From positions 1 through 6,148 of the forward strand of contig JAICKT010000268.1 of the NCBI GenBank assembly GCA_025927795.1: 6,148 nt of DNA. Direction: 5' to 3'. This stretch comes from Parafilimonas sp. GTDB lineage: Bacteria; Bacteroidota; Bacteroidia; Chitinophagales; Chitinophagaceae. Both the position numbers and the translations under genes were made by a program. This document shows positions 1-5,818 of this stretch, one piece after another. The notes under the pieces were generated by a model. It saw only the letters and a list, made by a program, of their open reading frames with translations, did no database searches and was not told the origin of the DNA. Every line of letters begins with the position of its first letter. Position 1 is the stretch's first letter.

Positions 1-12
1 AACTTGATTTTT

Positions 13-40
13 AGAGATGTCTCGTTACCTCGACATGACG
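13..40 (-). repeat. Dispersed short intergenic repeat, copy 1 (single)
   Basis: This 28-base unit reads CGTCATGTCGAGG at its start on the minus strand and ends in ACATCTCT. It matches copy 2 (1686-1712) apart from one substitution and one inserted base. It matches copy 3 (1747-1774, opposite orientation) at 21 of 28 positions without gaps. It lies 36 bases before the start codon of the GH13 gene. Unlike copy 2, it has no inverted partner on its right side; a partner on the left would fall outside the window. The form is like REP-type intergenic repeats, which is an inference from three local copies. Confidence 0.7.
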
Positions 41-76
41 TACTAAGAACATTATTTAATAATAACAATTACCTCA

Positions 77-136
77 ATGAAAAAATTTTCGATTGCGCTT
101 TTGTTGTGTTTACTCACATCACAAATAATCTATGCG
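77..136 (+). other. Signal peptide of the GH13 enzyme
   Basis: The first 20 residues have a basic start (MKK), a leucine-rich core and a polar end with alanine at -1 (IYA before QNQP). This is a Sec signal with probable signal peptidase I cleavage. The only cysteine, C11, sits inside the hydrophobic core and lacks a lipobox, so a lipoprotein is unlikely. The protein carries no T9SS sorting domain at its C-terminus, so it is probably periplasmic unless another export route is used. Confidence 0.8.
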
Positions 137-1630
137 CAAAATCAGCCGAAAGCAGAAATTATATATCATGTTTTTCAAAGAAGTTTTTATGACAGCAATG
201 ATGATTTGCAGGGCGATTTAAAGGGGCTTGAACAAAAATTAGATTACCTGCAGAATTTAGGAGTTACATCTATTCTTTTATTGCCGTTGTATGAATCTGT
301 TTTTTATCATAATTATTTCGCAATAGATTTTGCAAAAATTGACCCGGAGTTTGGCAGCATGCAGGATTACATCAACCTAGTTAAAGAAGTACATCACCGC
401 CACATGAAGATTTATCTCGACATGGAGACGCAGTATGTAACCGAAGACCAGTTGTGGTGGAGAGATTCATACAATAATTTAAAATCGAAATACAGCGATT
501 ATATTTTGTGGGATGATTCTGCGCATACAAAACCATCGAGTATTGTATTTGGTGTTACAGGTTTGTTAGGTTATGACAGCACGTACAGAAGAATAACAAC
601 AGCAAACTTATATAGCAAAGGCGTGCAGGATTACAATTATAAATTGTTCAGCTATTTTGTTGACCCGAATGGTGATGGAAAATTTGATGATGGCGCAGAT
701 GGATTTCGCTTAGACCACATGATGGATGATTTGGATAATAAAGGAAGATTGACAAATCTTTTTTCAAATTTTTGGGCGCCGTTATTAGAATCATTGCGTA
801 AGATAAATCCAAAAATAAAAATCGTTGCAGAGCAAGCTAACTGGGCATCTTACGGTTTTGATTATTTTTCTAAAGGCGATGTTGACAGAGTGTTTGCTTT
901 TGGTTTGCAATATGCTATTTCATCTTTTGATAAAAAGAAAATTACAACACTGGCTGATACGATTTTTGGACAAACGCCTGCAAATAAACAGCAGGTTGTT
1001 TTTATCGAGAACCACGACATGAAACGTTTCGCGTCTGCTGTTCATAACAATTTAGATAAAGAAAAAGTGGGTGCTGCATTTAATTTATTGATTGGCGGTT
1101 TGCCTTCGATTTATTATGGTCAGGAGATTGGAATGTTTGGCTCCGGTGGTTTTGGAAAATTTAACAGCAGCGATGGCAACGATATTCCGCAACGCGAAGC
1201 ATTTGAATGGAATGCATCAGATAGTGGAAAAGGTATGGCGCTTTGGTATAAAAATACTGGTCCGTGGTGGGATAGCACGAATGATATTGCAAACGATGGC
1301 GTCTCATTAGAAGAAGAAAAAAATAATCCGAATTCAATTTATAATTATTATAAAAAGCTGATCGCATTACGTCAATCAAATGCAGCATTGAGTTTTGGAA
1401 ATTATAAAACAATTAATAACACTAATGATTCTGTTGTAACATTTATGCGTTCGTATAAAAATGAAAATGTTATTGTAGCAGTGAATTTATCTTCATCGAA
1501 ACAAGTGGCAAATTTTAGCGATAGTAATTTTTCCAACAAGCATTTTAGAATTTTGTTTGGTGATGAAAATATTAATCACTCATCTTTTTCTTTGAATGCG
1601 TATGAAGTTTGTGTATGGAAGGAAGAATGA
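77..1630 (+). CDS. Secreted GH13 alpha-amylase-family glycoside hydrolase
   Basis: This 517-residue protein should hydrolyse (or transglycosylate) alpha-glucosidic bonds outside the cytoplasm. Residues 1-20 form a signal peptide: KK, a hydrophobic core, then a likely signal peptidase I site after IYA at Q21. There is no convincing lipobox. The (beta/alpha)8 barrel spans about 25-435. Region II is GFRLDH with nucleophile D213, region III is VAEQ with acid/base E252, and region IV is ENHD with transition-state stabiliser D314. The motif VQDYN at 183-187 fits region V, and YYGQEIGM at 346-353 is typical of the family. Region I reads DMETQY (115-120) instead of the usual DxVxNH. A D/N/G-rich loop at 196-208 could bind calcium. 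A small C-terminal beta domain covers about 440-517. The start is the first ATG after an in-frame stop at 44-46, and no strong ribosome binding site is visible. The barrel is complete and unbroken. Exact specificity (amylase, cyclomaltodextrinase-like or alpha-glucosidase-like) cannot be read from the sequence. Confidence 0.93.
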   Translation: MKKFSIALLLCLLTSQIIYAQNQPKAEIIYHVFQRSFYDSNDDLQGDLKGLEQKLDYLQNLGVTSILLLPLYESVFYHNYFAIDFAKIDPEFGSMQDYINLVKEVHHRHMKIYLDMETQYVTEDQLWWRDSYNNLKSKYSDYILWDDSAHTKPSSIVFGVTGLLGYDSTYRRITTANLYSKGVQDYNYKLFSYFVDPNGDGKFDDGADGFRLDHMMDDLDNKGRLTNLFSNFWAPLLESLRKINPKIKIVAEQANWASYGFDYFSKGDVDRVFAFGLQYAISSFDKKKITTLADTIFGQTPANKQQVVFIENHDMKRFASAVHNNLDKEKVGAAFNLLIGGLPSIYYGQEIGMFGSGGFGKFNSSDGNDIPQREAFEWNASDSGKGMALWYKNTGPWWDSTNDIANDGVSLEEEKNNPNSIYNYYKKLIALRQSNAALSFGNYKTINNTNDSVVTFMRSYKNENVIVAVNLSSSKQVANFSDSNFSNKHFRILFGDENINHSSFSLNAYEVCVWKEE

Positions 1631-1637
1631 ATTTTAT

Positions 1638-1666
1638 CGGTCTGACGCTTTTGAAGCGTCTGACCG
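1638..1666. terminator. Strong hairpin after the GH13 gene (possible terminator or repeat)
   Basis: Arms 1638-1650 and 1654-1666 pair over 13 positions with one T-T mismatch, around a three-base loop (TTG). The stem begins 7 bases after the GH13 stop codon, which is a normal place for a terminator. However, the downstream strand (TGTACCAACAATTT) lacks a clear T-tract. It may therefore act as a 3'-end stabilising stem, a factor-dependent stop, or be a copy of a dispersed palindromic repeat. Confidence 0.55.
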
Positions 1667-1685
1667 TGTACCAACAATTTATTCC

Positions 1686-1712
1686 AGAGATGTCCCGTTC
1701 CTCGACATGACG
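1686..1712 (-). repeat. Dispersed short intergenic repeat, copy 2
   Basis: This 27-base unit is nearly identical to copy 1 (13-40) and in the same orientation, so the pair brackets the GH13 gene as direct repeats. Together with copy 3 it forms an inverted pair separated by 34 bases, as in bipartite REP-type elements. Confidence 0.72.
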
Positions 1713-1746
1713 TGCGGAATGCTTAATTAAACATAATCCTTTTGAG

Positions 1747-1774
1747 CGTCATTTCGACGATAGGAGAAATCTCC
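1747..1774 (+). repeat. Dispersed short intergenic repeat, copy 3 (inverted)
   Basis: This unit starts CGTCATTTCGACG and ends with GGAGA-AA-TCTCC, a small 5-bp-arm palindrome at 1763-1774. It is the inverted partner of copy 2 and ends only 12 bases before the GH31 start codon. It must therefore lie in the 5' leader or core promoter region of that gene. Confidence 0.7.
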
Positions 1775-1786
1775 TGTGATTAATAA

Positions 1787-4141
1787 ATGCAAAATTCAAA
1801 CGCATCAACTTTACTACACTCATTATCTTTATTTAAAAAAAATAATTTGCTTCTAAATAATCCCATTGATATCAGCGAAGATTTTTATAAACCTGAGAAT
1901 GAATTTTTTCTTGCCGGAAATGTAACGCGGTTTGATGCATCAAAAGCAGAAGGCACAATTCAATGGAATTTCAATCGCTGGGCTTATGATTGGTTTTTTA
2001 ATAAAATTGATAAGCATCTTCAACCGCAAACAGAAAAATCGGCGCCGTTCCAGGATTATGATGTACATCCGCACTGCAAATTTTCTGTCAGTTTTATTTC
2101 GCAACGCACATTTCGTTTGCGCATGCAAACAACAACTGCAAAACAAACAGAACATCCATCATTAATGTTGGTTGATGAACCGCCGGCTGATAAAACATGG
2201 AAAATAAAAGAATCAAAAAATGAAATCATTTATAGCAACAATGCCGGAAAAATTATCATTCAAAAAAATCCATGGCAGTTACAAATATTCGACAACAATG
2301 ATAATTTATTAACGTCAACCAAAACCGCAGAAACTTTATCCGGCATGCATTCCAAAATGCTGCCTTTTTTATTTATGCGAAGAGCAACAGATAATTCACG
2401 AAGTATTGCTGCATCCTTTTCTTTACATACAGATGAAAAAATTGTTGGCTGCGGTGAAAGCTTTACTGCATTAAATAAACGCGGACAAAAACTAAATTTA
2501 TTTACAGCCGATACGCAAAGCACAGCATCGCAACAAATGTATAAACCCATTCCATTTTTCTTTAGCAATAAAGGTTATGGAATGTTTGCGCATACATCAA
2601 CGCCGTGCACATTTGATTTTGGGAACACACACGCAGGAAGTCAAACCTTATTTATTGGTGAAGATGCTTTAGATATTTTTTTCTTCATCGGTTCGCCAAA
2701 AGAAATTTTAAATGAGTACACAAATCTTACAGGCAAAAGCCCGCTAATGCCACTATGGTCTTTTGGTCTGTGGATGAGCCGTTTTAGTTATCGTTCACAA
2801 AAAGAAACATTAGAGGTTGCTGAAAATTTAAGAGCGAATAAAATTCCATGCGATGTAATTCATATTGATGCGGGCTGGTTTAAAAAAGGTATTAATTGCG
2901 ATTATAGTTTTTGCAAAGAAAATTTTCCATCGCCCAAAAAAATGATGGGCGAATTAAGTGAAAAAGGTTTTAAAACATCGCTGTGGCAAATACCGTATTT
3001 CACGCCCCTCAATCCAATCTTTGATGAAGTAATAAATGAACAATTATTCACTAAAGACGGAAATGGAAATTTACCAACGCAAGATGCCATACTTGATTTT
3101 TCAAACGAAAAAACAAAAGCATGGTACTCAAAAAAATTAAAAGCATTGTTTGATTTAGGTGCATCGTGTATTAAAGCAGATTTTGGCGAAGCAGCACCGT
3201 TGAATGGTTTTTATGCATCCCAACGCAGCGGGTTTTATGAGCACAATTTGTATCCGCTTCGATATAATAAATTGGTGAGTGAAATCACAAAAGCATCAAC
3301 CAAAGAAAATATTATTTGGGCAAGAAGCGCATGGGCTGGCAGCCAGCGTTATCCTGTGCATTGGGGCGGGGATGCAGAAGTTTCTGCTATTGGGATGGCG
3401 TGTTCATTAAAAGGTGGGTTATCGTTAGGTTTAAGCGGATTCACATTTTGGAGTCATGATATTGGCGGATTTTCTGCAGCGCCAAACGAAGAATTATTTA
3501 AGCGATGGACGTTCTTTGGTTTGCTTTCATCGCATAGCCGTGTTCATGGTTTCCCGCCGAGAGAGCCTTGGTTTTTCAGTGAAGATTTTCAAAACACTTT
3601 CAGGAAAATTGTTGAGCTGAGATATAAGCTGATGCCATACATTTTTACACAGGCATACATTGCATCGCAACAAGGTTTACCATTAATGAAAGCTTTGCTG
3701 TTGAATTATCCTGATGATGAAACTGCCTGGTTTATTGATGATACATATTTGTTAGGTGAGGATGTATTGGTTGCACCATTAATGGAAAACACAACTGCGC
3801 GAAAAGTTTATTTACCTGCAGGAAAATGGATAGATTATCAAACCAAAAAAATATATGAAGGTGAAAAATGGCATTTGATTGAAGCAGGTGAATTGCCCGG
3901 AATTTTATTGGTAAAAAATAATAGTTTGATTCCGCACATTGAACTGGCACAAAGCACAGCGTTTATGAATTGGTCGAAGATTGAATGGGTTGCATTTTCA
4001 AATTCAACACAAGCAGAAGGAAAGTTGTTTTCACCTCAAACAAATAAATTACAAACAGTAACTGCTTCACTTCAAAACAAAAAATGGACTTGGAATAATA
4101 AGACTGCAACAAAAAATTTCAACATAAAAAATTATACATAA
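1787..4141 (+). CDS. GH31 family alpha-glycosidase, YicI type (alpha-glucosidase or alpha-xylosidase)
   Basis: This 784-residue enzyme removes alpha-linked sugars from the non-reducing end of oligosaccharides by a retaining mechanism. An N-terminal beta-sandwich covers about 40-315 and includes the GCGESF motif at 220-225. The (beta/alpha)8 catalytic domain runs from about 320 to 640, and beta-rich C-terminal domains follow. The nucleophile is D465 in KADFGE and the acid/base is D529 in PVHWGGD. WSHDIGGF (555-562) and LLSSHSRVHG (579-588) match YicI closely, as does the overall length (YicI is about 772). At the loop that sets specificity it reads IDAGW (360-364), whereas YicI has DCFW, so glucoside and xyloside are both possible. 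No signal peptide is present, so it is probably cytoplasmic. A stop codon directly precedes the ATG (1784-1786), fixing the earliest ATG start; no Shine-Dalgarno sequence is evident. It may be co-transcribed with the GH13 gene or have its own promoter within the repeat-filled gap. Confidence 0.93.
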   Translation: MQNSNASTLLHSLSLFKKNNLLLNNPIDISEDFYKPENEFFLAGNVTRFDASKAEGTIQWNFNRWAYDWFFNKIDKHLQPQTEKSAPFQDYDVHPHCKFSVSFISQRTFRLRMQTTTAKQTEHPSLMLVDEPPADKTWKIKESKNEIIYSNNAGKIIIQKNPWQLQIFDNNDNLLTSTKTAETLSGMHSKMLPFLFMRRATDNSRSIAASFSLHTDEKIVGCGESFTALNKRGQKLNLFTADTQSTASQQMYKPIPFFFSNKGYGMFAHTSTPCTFDFGNTHAGSQTLFIGEDALDIFFFIGSPKEILNEYTNLTGKSPLMPLWSFGLWMSRFSYRSQKETLEVAENLRANKIPCDVIHIDAGWFKKGINCDYSFCKENFPSPKKMMGELSEKGFKTSLWQIPYFTPLNPIFDEVINEQLFTKDGNGNLPTQDAILDFSNEKTKAWYSKKLKALFDLGASCIKADFGEAAPLNGFYASQRSGFYEHNLYPLRYNKLVSEITKASTKENIIWARSAWAGSQRYPVHWGGDAEVSAIGMACSLKGGLSLGLSGFTFWSHDIGGFSAAPNEELFKRWTFFGLLSSHSRVHGFPPREPWFFSEDFQNTFRKIVELRYKLMPYIFTQAYIASQQGLPLMKALLLNYPDDETAWFIDDTYLLGEDVLVAPLMENTTARKVYLPAGKWIDYQTKKIYEGEKWHLIEAGELPGILLVKNNSLIPHIELAQSTAFMNWSKIEWVAFSNSTQAEGKLFSPQTNKLQTVTASLQNKKWTWNNKTATKNFNIKNYT

Positions 4142-4146
4142 AATTT

Positions 4147-4218
4147 CACGCAAAGCAAGAAAGCTTGCAAAGAAAATAAAAGTTCTTTGCGTCTTAGCTT
4201 ACTTTGTTTCTTTGCGTG
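4147..4218. repeat. Long imperfect inverted repeat filling the GH31-GT39 gap
   Basis: Nested complementary arms make a single interrupted hairpin. The outer arms CACGCAAAG (4147-4155) and CTTTGCGTG (4210-4218) pair perfectly. AAGCT (4161-4165) pairs with AGCTT (4196-4200). The inner arms GCAAAGAA (4167-4174) and TTCTTTGC (4183-4190) pair perfectly around an eight-base loop. The motif GCAAAG or its complement recurs through both arms. The sequence resembles a GCAAAG-type palindromic repeat that, from memory, is common between genes in Bacteroidota. It could also attenuate or terminate transcription leaving the GH31 gene, but no T-tract follows it. Confidence 0.68.
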
Positions 4219-4239
4219 CAATAAATTGAGAAAAACGCC

Positions 4240-5769
4240 ATGAAAAAAACTAACACACTTTTATATATCCTTGCGCTGTTAAGAATTATCATTCCTTTTT
4301 TTTTACAAAACCCGGTTTACGAACCACACCGCGATGAATTTTTATATTTAGCAGAAGGTCACCATCTCGCATGGGGTTTTATGGAAGTTCCGCCGATGCT
4401 TTCTGTTTTTGCGTGGCTGATAAATGTATTAGGCAATGGCATGTTTTGGATAAAGTTAATGCCGTCTTTATTTGGTGCAGCAACATTTATTGTAGCAGGA
4501 AAAATTATTCAATCGCTCGGCGGCAAATCGTTTGCATTGATACTTTTATTTTTTTCATTTCTATTCGGTGCTTATTTAAGAATGTTCTTTTTGTTTCAGC
4601 CAAACGCGCCTGAAATATTTTTCTGGACGATGATTGCATTTGGTTTTATTCGGTTTACTCAAACTAAAAAAAATAAATGGCTCTATGTTTTTGGTGTTAG
4701 TGTTGGTTTGGGCATGCTGAGCAAATATTCTGTTGCATTTTATACCGTAAGTATTTTACTCGGGTTGCTGTTTACAAAACACAGAACAATTTTTACTAAT
4801 AAACATTTTTGGTATGCATCATTAATTGGATTTATCATCTTTCTTCCAAACTTAATCTGGCAATGGCAAAATCATTTTCCTGTTATTGTGCACATGAACG
4901 AATTACAGCAAACGCAATTACAGTACATAAATCCCTCAGGATTTTTAACTGACCAATTGCTACTTTTCTTTCCTTGCTTTTTTATATGGCTTGTAGGGTT
5001 ATTCAATACACTTTCCTCAAAACAATATCGTTTTATCGGGCTCGCTTATGTGTTTGTAATTATTTTGTTATTGATTGGTCACGGGAAAAGTTATTACTCA
5101 GCAGGTGTTTACCCGCCTTTATTTGCATTCGGCGCAACTGCGCTTGAAAAATTTACATCAATCAAAAGAAAATATCTGCGTTATGCATTTATAATTTTCG
5201 CATTAGGTTTTGGATTATTTGTTGTTCCAATCTTACTACCCATATTACCACCGAAACCCCTTGCAGATTTATATATAAAGATGCACACAGAAAAAACAGG
5301 TTCATTAAAATGGGAAGATTTAAAAAACCATCCGCTGCCCCAGGATTTTGCGGACATGTTAGGTTGGGAAGAGATGACGCAAAAAGTTGCAAAGGCATAT
5401 AATATAATGAGCGATTCAGAAAAACAAAGCGCAGTAATTTTTTGTAACAACTACGGCATGGCAGGCGCAGTAACATATTATGCACCTAAATATCATTTGC
5501 CGCAGGCTTACAGTGATAATGCAAGTTTTTTATACTGGCTTCCATCAAATATAAACATGCAAAATTTTGTGCTGGTTTCAGAAGACCCTGATGAAAAGCA
5601 ACACGATTTTGCAAAGGGTTTTCAGTCAGTAATAAAAGTAGACAGCATAACAACTATGTATGCACGGGAACGCGGCGATTATATTTATTTATTTAAAGGC
5701 GCTGATGATAATTTTCGAAAATTCTTTTCAGAAAAAATTGCAAAAGATAAAGCTGAGTTTAAGTATTAG
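4240..5769 (+). CDS. Polytopic membrane glycosyltransferase, GT39/PMT_2 type
   Basis: This 509-residue inner-membrane protein probably transfers a sugar from a polyprenyl-phosphate donor to an acceptor on the periplasmic side (lipid, glycan or protein). A hydrophobic first segment (about 8-24) leads into the loop HRDEFLYLAEG, whose D32-E33 pair fits the acidic catalytic motif of the GT-C fold. About ten further hydrophobic segments follow up to residue 337. HGKSYYSAGVYPPLFAFGA (281-299) is the characteristic late motif of this group. A soluble tail of about 170 residues (340-509) contains LPQDFADMLGWEEM and NNYGMAGAVTYYAPKYHLP, which I recognise from family members annotated only as glycosyltransferase family 39. 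The ATG at 4240 is preceded by a weak GAG at 4228-4230. It lies 98 bases after the GH31 gene, beyond the inverted repeat. The sugar and acceptor cannot be inferred, and a link to the two hydrolases is unproven. Confidence 0.87.
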   Translation: MKKTNTLLYILALLRIIIPFFLQNPVYEPHRDEFLYLAEGHHLAWGFMEVPPMLSVFAWLINVLGNGMFWIKLMPSLFGAATFIVAGKIIQSLGGKSFALILLFFSFLFGAYLRMFFLFQPNAPEIFFWTMIAFGFIRFTQTKKNKWLYVFGVSVGLGMLSKYSVAFYTVSILLGLLFTKHRTIFTNKHFWYASLIGFIIFLPNLIWQWQNHFPVIVHMNELQQTQLQYINPSGFLTDQLLLFFPCFFIWLVGLFNTLSSKQYRFIGLAYVFVIILLLIGHGKSYYSAGVYPPLFAFGATALEKFTSIKRKYLRYAFIIFALGFGLFVVPILLPILPPKPLADLYIKMHTEKTGSLKWEDLKNHPLPQDFADMLGWEEMTQKVAKAYNIMSDSEKQSAVIFCNNYGMAGAVTYYAPKYHLPQAYSDNASFLYWLPSNINMQNFVLVSEDPDEKQHDFAKGFQSVIKVDSITTMYARERGDYIYLFKGADDNFRKFFSEKIAKDKAEFKY

Positions 5770-5776
5770 TTCAAAA

Positions 5777-5799
5777 AAAGCAGCCGTAAAGACTGCTTT
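5777..5799. terminator. Probable bidirectional intrinsic terminator
   Basis: A 7-bp perfect stem (AAAGCAG at 5777-5783, CTGCTTT at 5793-5799) with a nine-base loop sits between two convergent genes. On the plus strand the stem is followed by a T-rich stretch (TATAATTTT). On the minus strand it is followed by a run of Ts, the complement of the As at 5773-5779. The position, just after the GT39 stop and 20 bases beyond the stop of the minus-strand gene, suits termination of both. Confidence 0.75.
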
Positions 5800-5818
5800 A
5801 TAATTTTCTGAGAATAAT

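Noticed and set aside
4..192. Small plus-strand reading frame overlapping the start of the GH13 gene
   Set aside because: It begins with a TTG inside the repeat, overlaps the well-supported signal peptide in another frame, and shows no protein features.
1713..1786. Search for a -33/-7 promoter of the GH31 gene
   Set aside because: The spacer and copy 3 contain TTTTG near 1740-1744 but no TAnnTTTG box at suitable spacing, so no promoter is called.
2260..2568. 102-codon minus-strand reading frame inside the GH31 gene
   Set aside because: It lies fully within a strongly supported coding region, has no recognisable motif and no leader region; it is a shadow frame.
4186..4206. Possible Bacteroidota promoter (TTTG and TTACTTTG) ahead of the GT39 gene
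   Set aside because: The -7-like box differs from TAnnTTTG at one key base, the spacing is only 9 bases instead of about 19-23, and TTTG words arise from the palindromic repeat arms.
5181..5485. Two overlapping minus-strand reading frames (89 and 98 codons) inside the GT39 gene
   Set aside because: They overlap each other and the conserved soluble domain of the GT39 protein, and their composition looks like antisense of coding sequence.
77..5769. A novel defence or toxin-antitoxin system
   Set aside because: The three complete plus-strand genes have clear family assignments in carbohydrate metabolism or glycosyl transfer, and there is no small unassigned gene between them.
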